From Lujinxingiaceae bacterium (lineage in GTDB: Bacteria; Myxococcota_A; Bradymonadia; Bradymonadales; Bradymonadaceae), in NCBI GenBank assembly GCA_013697635.1, contig JACCWM010000038.1, positions 1 through 64,000 of the forward strand: 64,000 bases of DNA, given 5' to 3'. Position 1 is the stretch's first letter. Every line of letters starts with the position of its first letter. The notes beneath the pieces are model-generated. The model was not told the origin of the DNA and did no database searches. It saw nothing but the letters and a program-made list of their open reading frames with translations. A program made the position numbers and the translations under genes. Shown here piece after piece: positions 26,004 through 34,913 of the stretch.

Positions 26004-26990
26004 ATGAAACTTGCGACCTTGCGTGACGGCAGCCGCGATGGAAAGCTCATCGTCGTTCGCCGCGACAACGCTGTTTATGCTCCTGCGGACGCGATCGCGC
26101 CGAGCCTGCAGGCAGCGCTCGACGACTGGGACAACCTGGAGCCGGCGCTCAAAAAGCTCGCCGGCCAGGTCGAAGCTGGCGAGGTCGCGACCTCGCCAGT
26201 CGACATCGGTGCCCTACACTCGCCACTGCCGCGTGCCTACGAGTGGATCGACGGCTCGGCCTACATCAACCACATCGTGCTGGTGCGAAAAGCGCGCGGC
26301 GCCGAGCCGCCCGAGACGCTCGAGACCGATCCGCTGGTTTATCAGGGCGGCAGCGGCGTGCTGCTCGCGCCCACCGACGACATCCCGATCCCCAATCCGG
26401 CCTGGGGCTGCGATTTCGAGTCCGAGGTGGCCATCGTGCTCGGCGATACGCCGCAGGGCACCAGGGCCGACGAGGCGTCGGGGTACGTGCGTCTGGTGAT
26501 GCTGGTCAATGACGTGACGTTTCGAAACCTGATTCCTGCCGAGCTGGCCAAGAGCTTTGGTTTTTTTCAGTCCAAGCCGGCTTCGGCCTTCTCGCCGTTT
26601 GCCGTCACGCCCGACGAGCTCGGCGATGCCTGGCAGGGCGGCCGCCTGCATTTGCCGCTTCGCACCACCTACAACGGCGCGCTCTTTGGCGATCCGCAGG
26701 CTGGCCCGGAGATGCACTTCTCGTTTTTCCAGCTCGTCGAGCACGTCTGCAAGACGCGCGCGTACACGGCCGGCACGATTATTGGCAGCGGCACGGTCTC
26801 CAACCGCGACCGCGCTCGTGGCTCGTCGTGTCTGGCCGAAAAACGCATGATCGAAAAGATCGAGACCGGCGAGTTTACGACGCCTTTCATGTCGGCCGGT
26901 GATACGGTGAGCATCGAGATGCTCGACAAGAGCGGACACAACATTTTTGGAACGATCGCGCAGCGGGCCGTCGAGAGCGGCCGGGCATAG
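26004..26990 (+). CDS. Fumarylacetoacetate hydrolase family protein
   Basis: 328 aa. It matches the short FAH form found beside maiA in other proteobacteria. Metal-site acidic residues occur in WGCDFESEVAIVLGD. Other conserved stretches are LVMLVNDVTFRNLIPAELAK, GFFQSKPASAFSPFAVTPDE and GSGTVSNRDR. FAH hydrolyses fumarylacetoacetate to fumarate and acetoacetate, the last step of tyrosine/homogentisate breakdown. GAGG lies 7 nt upstream of ATG 26004. maiA follows after 18 bp, which strengthens the pathway assignment. Confidence 0.93.
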   Translation: MKLATLRDGSRDGKLIVVRRDNAVYAPADAIAPSLQAALDDWDNLEPALKKLAGQVEAGEVATSPVDIGALHSPLPRAYEWIDGSAYINHIVLVRKARGAEPPETLETDPLVYQGGSGVLLAPTDDIPIPNPAWGCDFESEVAIVLGDTPQGTRADEASGYVRLVMLVNDVTFRNLIPAELAKSFGFFQSKPASAFSPFAVTPDELGDAWQGGRLHLPLRTTYNGALFGDPQAGPEMHFSFFQLVEHVCKTRAYTAGTIIGSGTVSNRDRARGSSCLAEKRMIEKIETGEFTTPFMSAGDTVSIEMLDKSGHNIFGTIAQRAVESGRA

Positions 26991-27008
26991 CAAGGAGGCG
27001 CAAGGACA

Positions 27009-27659
27009 ATGAGACTTTACGGCTATTGGCGCAGCTCCTCGAGCTGGCGCGTGCGGGCAGCGCTCGCGCTCAAGGGTGTCTCCTACGATTACGTGGGGGT
27101 CCACCTGATCGAGGATGGTGGTGAGCAGCACAGCGAGGTCTACCGCGCGCAAAATCCGATGGAGCAGGTGCCCATGCTCGAGGTCGAGCGCGCCGGCCGC
27201 ACGCTGCGTCTGGCCCAGTCGATGGCGATCCTCGAGTTCATCGAGGAGAGCTACCGCGAGCCGGCGCTCTTGCCGAGCGACCTGTTGCTTCGTGGCCGCG
27301 CCCGCCAGTTGGCCGAGATCGTCAACTCGGGCATCCAGCCGCTGCAAAACCTGTCGGTGATCAACATGCTGCGCGACGATCTGGGCGTCGATGCCAAGAG
27401 CTGGTGCCAGCAATGGATCGTGCGCGGCCTGAGCGCCTACGAGGCCCTGGCCGCCGAGACGGCCGGCACGTACTCGGTCGGCGATCGCGTCAGCTTCGCC
27501 GACCTGTGCCTGGTGCCCCAGCTCTACAATGCGCGCCGCTTTGACATCGATCTCAACGAATTTGCGCTGCTCACACGCATTGAGGCAGCCTGCCTGCAGC
27601 TCGATGCTTTTGTGGGCTCGCATCCGGACAAGCAACCGGACGCACCGAAAACTCAGTAA
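27009..27659 (+). CDS. maiA: Maleylacetoacetate isomerase (zeta-class GST)
   Basis: 216 aa. It begins MRLYGYWRSSSSWRVRAALA, with the zeta-class glutathione-site motif SSxSWRVR at residues 9-17. The thioredoxin-like half also has NPMEQVPMLEV and QSMAILEFIEE. The C-terminal helical half carries the conserved motif-like VGDRVSFADLCLVPQLYNARRF. It isomerises maleylacetoacetate to fumarylacetoacetate using glutathione, just before the FAH step encoded upstream. It is the second gene of a three-gene operon. Confidence 0.96.
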   Translation: MRLYGYWRSSSSWRVRAALALKGVSYDYVGVHLIEDGGEQHSEVYRAQNPMEQVPMLEVERAGRTLRLAQSMAILEFIEESYREPALLPSDLLLRGRARQLAEIVNSGIQPLQNLSVINMLRDDLGVDAKSWCQQWIVRGLSAYEALAAETAGTYSVGDRVSFADLCLVPQLYNARRFDIDLNEFALLTRIEAACLQLDAFVGSHPDKQPDAPKTQ

Positions 27660-27668
27660 CCGGGGCAG

Positions 27669-28115
27669 ATGGCCATGCGCGTCGAGATCAAAGATTACGA
27701 GGCTCTAAGCCGCGACGAGCTCTACCGGGCGCTGCACCTTCGCGATCTGGTCTTTGTCGTCGGCCAGAAGATCACGGCCGAGCCCGAGGTCGACGGGCGA
27801 GATCCGCTGTGCGAGCACGCGCTGATGTACGACGAGGACGGCCTGCTCGTGGCTACGGCGCGCATTTTTCATCGCGAAGCGCCGATGATCGTCGGCCGCG
27901 TCGCCGTCCACCCGGATCGTCAGGGACAGGGGCTGGGCACGATCTTGATGGAGCATGTGCAGGCACATCTGGGAGCCGGCGCGGCCGAGCTGCACGCTCA
28001 GGCGCACCTCGAGCGCTGGTATACGCGCCTGGGTTGGCGGCGCTTCGGGGATGTGTTCGAGGAGGCCGAGATCGCCCATGTGATGATGCGCTGGCCGGGC
28101 ATCGACAAGGTCTAG
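27669..28115 (+). CDS. GNAT acetyltransferase, ElaA-like
   Basis: 148 aa. The N-terminus LYRALHLRDLVFVVGQKI is typical of the ElaA subgroup, and the acetyl-CoA loop is GRVAVHPDRQGQGLGTILM (R/Q-x-x-G-x-G/A pattern). The start is ATG 27669 or ATG 27675; both are close to a GGGG. It begins 9 bp after maiA and ends a tight three-gene run, but it has no known step in tyrosine degradation. The substrate is unknown. Confidence 0.88.
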   Translation: MAMRVEIKDYEALSRDELYRALHLRDLVFVVGQKITAEPEVDGRDPLCEHALMYDEDGLLVATARIFHREAPMIVGRVAVHPDRQGQGLGTILMEHVQAHLGAGAAELHAQAHLERWYTRLGWRRFGDVFEEAEIAHVMMRWPGIDKV

Positions 28116-28177
28116 CCTGCATGTTAGATACAGCCTCGTAACCACGACTTTCATACCCCCTCAACCACGGAGAACCC

Positions 28178-28906
28178 ATGGACTTGCAAGGTCTCGAAAT
28201 TACCTGGCTCGGTCATTCGACCTTTCTGCTCAAGACGCCCGAGGGCAAGACGATCCTCGTCGATCCGTGGCTTGGGCAAAACCCGAGCTGCCCGAAGCAA
28301 TTTCACGACGTCTGCGTCGACGCCATTTTGATCACCCACGGCCACAACGACCACATCGGCGATGTGTTCACGGCCGCCACGCGCTGTGCGGGCCCGATCA
28401 TAGGCATCTACGATTTGACGAGCTGGCTTGCGACCAAGGGTGTCGACGACACGCGCCTGATCGGCATGAACAAAGGAGGCACGGTCAAGATCGACGCGCT
28501 CTCGATCAGCGTGACGATGACCACGGCCGTTCACAGCTCCTCCTACCAGGAGGATGACGGCACGATCGTCTACCTGGGAGAGGCTGCCGGCTATGTGGTG
28601 GCCTTCTCCAACGACATCCGCCTCTACATCTCGGGCGACACCTGCCTGTTTGGCGACATGGAATGGATCGGCGATCTCTACGAGCCCAATGTGGCGATCA
28701 TGCCCATTGGCGACCACTACACCATGGACCCGCGCGCGGCCGCGATCGCCTGCGATCTGGTTGGCGTCGACGCGGTCATCCCCTGTCACTGGGGCACGTT
28801 CGATGCGCTGACGGGAACGCCGGCGATGTTGCGCGAGTACGTGCAAAACTACGAGCTCGAGGTTGAGGTGCTCGAGGTCGAGATTGGCAAGCCCTTCAAG
28901 GGTTGA
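28178..28906 (+). CDS. Metal-dependent hydrolase, metallo-beta-lactamase fold (UPF0173-like)
   Basis: 242 aa. It starts LEITWLGHSTFLLKTPEGKT, then has the MBL metal motif THGHNDHIGD (HxHxDH), a further ligand in YISGDTCLFGDM (Asp) and a late His in PCHWGTF. GGAG lies 5 nt upstream of ATG 28178. Family members are cytosolic and of mostly unknown substrate. The gap to the GNAT gene is 62 bp. Confidence 0.92.
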   Translation: MDLQGLEITWLGHSTFLLKTPEGKTILVDPWLGQNPSCPKQFHDVCVDAILITHGHNDHIGDVFTAATRCAGPIIGIYDLTSWLATKGVDDTRLIGMNKGGTVKIDALSISVTMTTAVHSSSYQEDDGTIVYLGEAAGYVVAFSNDIRLYISGDTCLFGDMEWIGDLYEPNVAIMPIGDHYTMDPRAAAIACDLVGVDAVIPCHWGTFDALTGTPAMLREYVQNYELEVEVLEVEIGKPFKG

Positions 28907-28932
28907 ACGCGCACTGCCCAGGAGTTTTTTAA

Positions 28933-30621
28933 ATGAAACGATTGACCGCCGTCCTCTCGATTTTGATGTTTTGCCAGGCATGTGGCACCAACGAGCCCAA
29001 GCCGACCGTAACGCTCGATGTCGGGGCCGGTGACGTCGCCCAGGACGTCTTGCAGGACACAGCCAGCGTTGACACCGGTGACGGGGACACGGCCGAGGTG
29101 ATCGTGCCCGTCGAAAACGTCGACATCGTCTTCGCGGCGATGGGCTCGCGCTCGGCGCCCGCCGGCAAGGGCAGCTTCAGCTTTGGAGCGGCGACGGCGG
29201 CAACGCAAATCGAGGACCTGAACACCAACACCGACTGGTACGTGTGGAGTACGCCCGCACCCGATGGCATGGGCCAGGGCGCTGCGCCCGTGGGTGAGGC
29301 CGTCAAGGGTTACACCAAGGCGCTCGACGATATTGAGCTGATCGCCGCGCTCAACCTCGACGTCTACCGCTTCAGCATCGAGTGGGCACGCGTTGAGCCC
29401 GAGCGCGGCGTCTTCAATGAGGAGGCGCTCGCCCATTACGACGCCTTTATCGACGCGCTGATCGCTCGCGGAATCCGGCCCGTGGTCACCGTCCATCACT
29501 TCTCCAATCCGCTGTGGGTCGACGATCCACGCGACAAGGCCTGCGCCAATGGCCCAAGTGATGCCAACCTTTGCGGCTGGGATCACGCCGAGGGCGGACC
29601 GATGGTCGTCGAGGCGATCGCCAACTACGCGAGCGTGCTGGCGGCGCGCTACGGCGACCGCGTCGACGAGTGGTGCACGGTCAACGAGCCGATCAACTAC
29701 CTGCTGGCGGCCTATGGGGCGGGCTATTTTCCCCCGGGCAAGAACAACTTGATCGGCGCGTCCCACAAATTTCTCAACGCGATTCGCAACTACATCGCCG
29801 GCCACGCTGCGATGTACGACGCGATCAAGGCGGCCGACACCCACGATGCCACCGGTGACGGCCTGGCCGCCTCGGTGGGCTACACGCTGTCGGTGGCCGA
29901 GTTCGTGCCGGCACGCGACAACAAGCCCAGCACGCTCGCTGACGACATCGCCGCCGCCGAGCGCGTGCGCTACGTCTACCATGAGATCTTTACCGAGGCG
30001 CTTCGTCGCGGAGCGTTTGATCCGAGCGTCGACCGCACCTGGAGCGAGGCCCACCCGCAGTGGGAGGGCAAGCTCGATTGGTTGGGCGTACAGTACTATT
30101 TTCGCACCGGTGTGAGCGGCAAGGTGGCGCTCATTCCCTTCGTCAAAGCGATCGTCTGCTTTACGAACTTCGATCTGGGTTCGTGTCTAGCGCCGGCCGA
30201 TCCGACCCACTACGTGCCCTCGATGCACTACGAGTTTTATGCCGAAGGCCTCTACAACGTTCTGGCCGAGTTTGGCCAGCTTTGGCCCGATCTGCCGATG
30301 ACCGTGACCGAGTCAGGCATCGCCACCAACGTCGGGCGTCGGCGCGCCGAGCACGTCGTGCGCAGCCTCGAGCAGATCCAGCGCGCCATCGAAGACGGCG
30401 TCGACGTGCGCGGCTACTATCACTGGAGCCTCACCGACAACTTCGAGTGGGCCGAGGGCTACGAGCCGCGCTTTGGGCTCTACCACGTCGACTTTGCCAC
30501 CTTTGAGCGCACGGCCACCGAGGGCGCCACCGTGCTCGGCCAGATCGCCGGCGCGCGAACGCTCACCAAGGAGCAGCGCGACGCGCTTGGCGGCGTCGGC
30601 GCGATGACCGCCGAGCCATGA
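28933..30621 (+). CDS. Glycoside hydrolase family 1 lipoprotein (beta-glucosidase-like)
   Basis: 562 aa. AGGAG lies 8 nt upstream of ATG 28933. The lipobox Cys is residue 17 (FCQAC). An acidic Asp/Val/Thr linker (about 25-65) precedes the GH1 barrel, which starts FSFGAATAATQIED. The acid/base is Glu252 in CTVNEPINYL and the nucleophile is Glu460 in VTESGIAT, where GH1 usually has TENG. The barrel also has RFSIEWARVEPERG and YYHWSLTDNFEWAEGY. It probably hydrolyses beta-glycosides at the cell surface. Surface-anchored GH1 is less common than cytosolic forms. Confidence 0.94.
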   Translation: MKRLTAVLSILMFCQACGTNEPKPTVTLDVGAGDVAQDVLQDTASVDTGDGDTAEVIVPVENVDIVFAAMGSRSAPAGKGSFSFGAATAATQIEDLNTNTDWYVWSTPAPDGMGQGAAPVGEAVKGYTKALDDIELIAALNLDVYRFSIEWARVEPERGVFNEEALAHYDAFIDALIARGIRPVVTVHHFSNPLWVDDPRDKACANGPSDANLCGWDHAEGGPMVVEAIANYASVLAARYGDRVDEWCTVNEPINYLLAAYGAGYFPPGKNNLIGASHKFLNAIRNYIAGHAAMYDAIKAADTHDATGDGLAASVGYTLSVAEFVPARDNKPSTLADDIAAAERVRYVYHEIFTEALRRGAFDPSVDRTWSEAHPQWEGKLDWLGVQYYFRTGVSGKVALIPFVKAIVCFTNFDLGSCLAPADPTHYVPSMHYEFYAEGLYNVLAEFGQLWPDLPMTVTESGIATNVGRRRAEHVVRSLEQIQRAIEDGVDVRGYYHWSLTDNFEWAEGYEPRFGLYHVDFATFERTATEGATVLGQIAGARTLTKEQRDALGGVGAMTAEP

Positions 30622-30627
30622 GCACAC

Positions 30628-31350
30628 TCAGTCGCCGTCGACGTCGTGCACCGTGCGACAGGTCGATGACATCTCGACCGCGTCGTAGTCCGGCGCGGTG
30701 TTGAGCAAGCGGTCGCCAGCGAGCATCGAGACGCCGAACCAATAATGCTCGTTCTTGAAGTGATGGAGGCGGTGGTTCTTCCACAAACGCTTGTAGAAGC
30801 CCGATTTGGGTCGGTAATTGGTGTGGATCAGATAGTGCGTCCACTCGTAAACCAAGCTCATCGCGACGTAGACCGCGATGCCGCTCAAGAACAACTCAGT
30901 GCTCGGCATCAACAAGAACCAGGCGGCGACGATGGCGGCCAGCGACACGGGCAGCGTGCGCGTGGGGATGAAGACGTGCTCGAGCTTCCAGGGATCTTGA
31001 TGGTGGACGCGATGTTTGTAGGCCGGATACAGATCGATCGTGCGCCCGAAGAGCTTGCGCGGCTTGAAGTGCAGGATGAACACGTGGATCAGCCACTCCT
31101 GCAAGGGCCAAAGCATGGGAATTGCAGCCATGACGGCGAGGTCCCACCAGCCAAAATTGCCCACCCAGAGCCTGGCGCTCCAGGCGACGATCATCACCAG
31201 CGCGATAAAGCGCGGCCCGGGAAATGCCGCAAACAGGCGCACAGCCGCGCCCAGCGTCTTGGTGTCGGCGCGCTCCGGGCGCCCGGAGCGTGTTGCCGTA
31301 GTCGCGCTCTCAGGCGTCGTCTCGGGCAGCTCGGTTGCAATGATGTCCAT
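30628..31350 (-). CDS. Fatty-acid hydroxylase/sterol desaturase family membrane protein
   Basis: 240 aa with several membrane helices. The di-iron His clusters are HVFILHF, HRVHHQDPW, WTHYLIHTNY and HRLHHFKNEHYWFGVS, in the order expected for the superfamily. These enzymes hydroxylate or desaturate lipids in the membrane using O2. GGAG lies 7 nt upstream of ATG 31350. It follows the GntR regulator by 45 bp on the same strand and is probably cotranscribed with it. The exact substrate is unknown. Confidence 0.9.
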   Translation of the reverse strand: MDIIATELPETTPESATTATRSGRPERADTKTLGAAVRLFAAFPGPRFIALVMIVAWSARLWVGNFGWWDLAVMAAIPMLWPLQEWLIHVFILHFKPRKLFGRTIDLYPAYKHRVHHQDPWKLEHVFIPTRTLPVSLAAIVAAWFLLMPSTELFLSGIAVYVAMSLVYEWTHYLIHTNYRPKSGFYKRLWKNHRLHHFKNEHYWFGVSMLAGDRLLNTAPDYDAVEMSSTCRTVHDVDGD

Positions 31351-31395
31351 GGTGCTTCTCCATAAGCTCTGGGCCGCACAAAGCGGCCGACGTTG

Positions 31396-32121
31396 CTACT
31401 CTTTGACCCGGTCCAGCGTGTCGAGCACCCGCACGATCTGCCGCTCGCCAATCTCCATGAGGTCGCGGCTGTAAAACTCGGCGTCCTCGGCCTCGCCGGC
31501 GGCGATCGCCTCGCAAATGGCCTTGTAGTTCTTCAAATCCGTGAGCTCGTCGGCGAGCACGCGCGTGAGCAGGTGGGAGAACCTGGCATAGCTGTCGCGA
31601 AGCGAGTTGAAGGCCAGCTGGTAGGCGACGTTTCCTGAGGCCTCGACGAGCAAACCCCAAAAGCTCAAGCTCAGCGCCTGCAGGGCCACAAGATCCTTGC
31701 GATTGGCCCCCATCTGCTCGACCACCTCAGCCAACGGCCCGGCCACCTCGCGCCCGCGCTTGGCACACAACCTGGCGATGTCCGATGCCAGCGCCGAGCG
31801 CATCTCCATCACGCTTCGGGCGACCTGCGTGTCGAGCTCGCCCTCAGGCGTCACCAGCAGCGTCGACAGCAGATCCGTTCCGGCGGTCTCCCGAAAATTC
31901 AGGACCGTGGTCGAGCCCCCGTGCTGCACGGAGACCAGGCGCGCCTGCTCGAGGCGCTTCAAAGCCTCGCGCACAGCCCCGCGATTGACCTCGAGCATCT
32001 CGCACAACACACGCTCTCCAGGCAGCGTCGAGCCAGGCTCCATGCGCCCGCTGATGATCTCGGCGCGCAATTGTTCGAAGACCGAATCGGAGAGCGACTT
32101 CTTTTGAACGGGCTTCAACAT
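31396..32121 (-). CDS. GntR family transcriptional regulator, FadR/FCD type
   Basis: About 241 aa from ATG 32121; an in-frame TTG at 32139 is the alternative. The N-terminal winged helix is SLSDSVFEQLRAEIISGRME ... LPGERVLCEMLEVNRGAVRE, the classic GntR signature. The C-terminal 150 residues are an all-helical FCD ligand domain with Asp/His-type ligands (EMRSALASDIARL, HLLTRVLADEL). A 17-bp perfect palindrome 70 bp upstream matches operators of this subfamily, so autoregulation and control of the adjacent lipid hydroxylase are likely. Confidence 0.93.
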   Translation of the reverse strand: MLKPVQKKSLSDSVFEQLRAEIISGRMEPGSTLPGERVLCEMLEVNRGAVREALKRLEQARLVSVQHGGSTTVLNFRETAGTDLLSTLLVTPEGELDTQVARSVMEMRSALASDIARLCAKRGREVAGPLAEVVEQMGANRKDLVALQALSLSFWGLLVEASGNVAYQLAFNSLRDSYARFSHLLTRVLADELTDLKNYKAICEAIAAGEAEDAEFYSRDLMEIGERQIVRVLDTLDRVKE

Positions 32122-32190
32122 CAACGGATCCAGTGACAAGCGTGTTTAGGCCGTACGCAAAGAACCATAAGCAAGAATGGTTTGCTGGTC

Positions 32191-32207
32191 AACTGGTATG
32201 ACCAGTT
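32191..32207. promoter_or_regulatory. Palindromic operator for the GntR/FadR-type regulator
   Basis: AACTGGTATGACCAGTT is a perfect palindrome (7 + 3 + 7). Its TGGT-N3-ACCA core is the known recognition form of FadR-subfamily regulators. It sits upstream of the GntR gene and just beyond the 3' end of the first crcB gene. Binding is inferred. Confidence 0.75.
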
Positions 32208-32235
32208 TGATTTCGATAAGAGTAAAAAATCCTGA

Positions 32236-32619
32236 TTACGTGCTGGCCCAAAAACACAGCGCAAACAGCGCAACGCAAGCGATCAGGGTCGCGGCGATAT
32301 AGCCGAGCGCTCGCCAGGGGCCGCCGTCTCGCAGCAGCGCCATCGTTTCGATGTTGAAGGTCGAAAAGGTCGTAAACGCTCCGCAAAAGCCGACGCCCAG
32401 CATCAAGAAGACCGGATCGTGGTGCAGATCCCAAAAAACTTGGGAAAAGCGCAGTCCCATGATCAGGCCGAGCGCGGCCGAGCCGGCGGCGTTGATCAGC
32501 AGCGTCGCCAGGGGAAATCGCGGCGTGGGGTAGCGCGCGGCGATTTTGCGCGTGAGATGAAAGCGCGCCACGGCGCCCAAAGCACCGCCTATGGCAAGAA
32601 GCACAAGTTCGAGGATCAC
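32236..32619 (-). CDS. crcB: Fluoride channel subunit CrcB/FluC
   Basis: 127 aa with four membrane helices. The GTG at 32619 overlaps the upstream crcB stop (GTGA). Family motifs are IGGALGAVARF, LLINAAGSAALG with the conserved Asn, and GFCGAFTTFSTF with both pore Phe positions of the Phe box. FluC proteins export fluoride as dual-topology dimers. With its overlapping partner it probably forms a heterodimer of opposed subunits. This copy has the full Phe box. Confidence 0.92.
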   Translation of the reverse strand: MILELVLLAIGGALGAVARFHLTRKIAARYPTPRFPLATLLINAAGSAALGLIMGLRFSQVFWDLHHDPVFLMLGVGFCGAFTTFSTFNIETMALLRDGGPWRALGYIAATLIACVALFALCFWAST

Positions 32620-33038
32620 GGCTCCGCCTCGGCTCGCGCGGCCACATGGCGGCCGATCTCGTAGCCCACCCAGGCAGCCGCCAGGCCGCCGATGAGCGAA
32701 AGCGCCAGGTAGATCGCGGCTTGCCAGGGGGAGAGAGCAGCGCTGAGCACGACCGCGTCGGCGGCCAGCGTCGACATGGTGGTAAAGCCGCCGCAAAAGC
32801 CCACGCCAAAGCCGTACTGCGCCCACAGCGTGGAGAGCGCGCGGCTGGCGGCCCAGCCGGCAAGCAGGCTGAGCAGCAGGCTGCCGACGATGTTCTCGAG
32901 CAGGGTGCCCAGCGGGTAGGGCGTAAAGAGCGTCGCCAGATTGAAGCCGTGGCGAAGCAGCGTGCCGAGGCTGCCGCCGAGCGCCACGAGCAGGGTAATC
33001 TTGAGCTGCTCGCTCATCGAAAGATCACCTGTGTTCAT
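32616..33038 (-). CDS. crcB: Fluoride channel subunit CrcB/FluC, second copy with altered Phe box
   Basis: About 140 aa, four membrane helices. It starts at ATG 33038 (AGAGG 8 nt upstream) or ATG 33017 (AGGTGA upstream). Family motifs are LGGSLGTLLRHGFN, LLENIVGSLLLS with the Asn, and GFCGGFTTMSTL. In that last motif the two Phe of TTFSTF are Met and Leu, unlike the partner. Such asymmetry is known for heterodimeric FluC channels in which one pore is vestigial. No convincing fluoride riboswitch is visible in its leader. Confidence 0.9.
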   Translation of the reverse strand: MNTGDLSMSEQLKITLLVALGGSLGTLLRHGFNLATLFTPYPLGTLLENIVGSLLLSLLAGWAASRALSTLWAQYGFGVGFCGGFTTMSTLAADAVVLSAALSPWQAAIYLALSLIGGLAAAWVGYEIGRHVAARAEAEP

Positions 33039-33345
33039 CGGAGCAGCCTCTTCAAAGACAAATGCTGGGGACTCGAGGCCACGATGTCGCATTTTGCACC
33101 GCCTTGCAATCCAGGCCTGGGTCGGCCTCAACTGTCAGCCACCTTGACGCCAACGCCTGGGGCGGGCAACATGGCGTCATTCGTAGATGAATGACCTGTG
33201 AAAACTTGGGCCGGCGCCGACAAGAATTGTGGAGTCTCGAGCCGTGGTGATTAACTAGAGTCTTCTGCGAAGTCTCGAACGAATCGTTGGCCCGTGGCGC
33301 TTGACTCCCTTCAAGATCGCCAAGAAAATGCCGGGAAGAGAAGCC

Positions 33346-34902
33346 ATGCAAAACCTCACGACATACACCGAGGAGGGCGATGAGCGCTTTCGCCTGGTGA
33401 TGCAGAACAGCTTTGAAGTTGTCGTCATCATTAATGCCAAGGGCATCATCAAATACCTCTCGCCAGCGATAACGGCGATGCTGGGCTTTGAGCTCGAGGA
33501 GCTCGTCGAGCAGAATTTCTTCGAGTTCTTGCCCGACGAACTGATCCATGGCGTGCGTAACGACTTGACGCGCATCATGCACAAGCTGGGCGCGACGCGG
33601 ATCATCAAACTGAGGATTGCGGACAAGGACGGCGAGCAACGACACCTTGAGATGAAGGCTCAGAATCTACTCGGACAACCCGGTGTCGATGGAATCCTGC
33701 TCAACATTCGCGACGTCAGCGAGCTGGCACAGCGCGAGCAGGATCTTGCCAAGGCGCATGCGCGCGCCGACGAGATGAAGCGGCTTAAGGCCAGCCTGCT
33801 CGCCAACATGAGCCATGAGATTCGCACCCCTTTGACCAGTATTCTTGGCTATGCCGCGCTGATCGGCGAGCTGGTGCCTGGCGAGGCCCGCGCGATGGCC
33901 GAGGCGATCGAGCAGAGCAGCAAGCGACTGGCCGAGACGGTCAGCTCCGTGCTCGCCCTGGCGCAGCTCGAGGGTGAGGGCATCGAGATTTGCACCGTCG
34001 AGGCCAACATCAACGAGGAGGTTGACGGCGTGGTCGCCTCGCTCGCTGAGCTCGCGGCGGCCAAGAAGCTCGCGTTGACGATGCGCGCCCCCGACGAGAG
34101 CATTCGCGCCCGGGTCGATCGCTCCTTTTTGCGTCGAATCTTGGACAACCTCATCGGCAACGCGCTCAAATTCACCGAAAAAGGGGGCGTGATCGTCGAG
34201 CTCGGGGCCTACGAGAAATTCATCGCGATCAACGTGCACGACACCGGCATCGGGATCGACCCGAGCTTCTTGCCCCAAGTCTTCGACGACTTCGAGCAGG
34301 AGTCGACCGGTCTCTCGCGGCTGCACGAGGGCACGGGCCTGGGCCTTGCGATCACCCGACGGCTTGTCGAGGCGTTGAACGGTGAGATCGAGGTTACCAG
34401 CACCAAGGGCCAAGGCACGAGCTTCTGGGTGCGCCTGCCGCGCACGCCGCTCACAGCCGAATTGAGCGCGCTCTCGTGTGCAGACGAACTTTTGCGCTGC
34501 GTTTCAGATGGTGACGCGCCTGCCTTTGACCGAGCCCACGGTCTCTCGATGCTGCTCATCGAGGACAACGAGCCGATTCGCTCCCTGCTCGTGCGCGAGC
34601 TTCGAAAGATCGGGTGCGTCGAGGCCTTCTCGGACGCCGAATCCGCGCTGCTACGCGCTCAAAATGAGGACTTCGACGTAGTCTTGATGGACATCAGCCT
34701 GCCAGGCATGAACGGTCTGGAAGCGCTCGAGCGCTTGCGCTCGACGCGCGGCTACGAGCGCCGCCCGATCGTCGCCGTCACCGCGCACGCGATGCCCGGC
34801 GACGAGGAGCGCTTCTTGAAGGCAGGTTTCTCTCACTACCTGTGCAAGCCCTTCGTGCCCTCGGACTTGCTGAACCTGGTCACGGGCTTGACCGCGGCCT
34901 GA
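33346..34902 (+). CDS. PAS-containing hybrid histidine kinase with receiver domain
   Basis: About 518 aa, no membrane segment. A PAS domain (about 10-130) begins DERFRLVMQNSFEVVVIINA. HisKA has His157 in ANMSHEIRTPLTSILGY. HATPase_c has RILDNLIGNALKFTEKGG (N box), VHDTGIGI (G1), FDDFEQE (F) and GTGLGLAI (G2). The receiver (about 395-515) has LLIEDNE, the phosphoacceptor Asp449 in LMDISLPGMNG, VAVTAHA and LCKPF. ATG 33346 is the likeliest start, with in-frame ATG 33328 and TTG 33301 upstream. It stands alone and converges on an unknown gene; the output partner is not evident. Confidence 0.93.
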   Translation: MQNLTTYTEEGDERFRLVMQNSFEVVVIINAKGIIKYLSPAITAMLGFELEELVEQNFFEFLPDELIHGVRNDLTRIMHKLGATRIIKLRIADKDGEQRHLEMKAQNLLGQPGVDGILLNIRDVSELAQREQDLAKAHARADEMKRLKASLLANMSHEIRTPLTSILGYAALIGELVPGEARAMAEAIEQSSKRLAETVSSVLALAQLEGEGIEICTVEANINEEVDGVVASLAELAAAKKLALTMRAPDESIRARVDRSFLRRILDNLIGNALKFTEKGGVIVELGAYEKFIAINVHDTGIGIDPSFLPQVFDDFEQESTGLSRLHEGTGLGLAITRRLVEALNGEIEVTSTKGQGTSFWVRLPRTPLTAELSALSCADELLRCVSDGDAPAFDRAHGLSMLLIEDNEPIRSLLVRELRKIGCVEAFSDAESALLRAQNEDFDVVLMDISLPGMNGLEALERLRSTRGYERRPIVAVTAHAMPGDEERFLKAGFSHYLCKPFVPSDLLNLVTGLTAA

Positions 34903-34913
34903 AAATCCTTGCG

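Noticed and set aside
33040-33240. Possible fluoride riboswitch upstream of the crcB pair
   Set aside because: The minus strand has GC-rich pairing segments and a GGCTGA, but not the conserved GATG and CTGATG-type elements in correct order.
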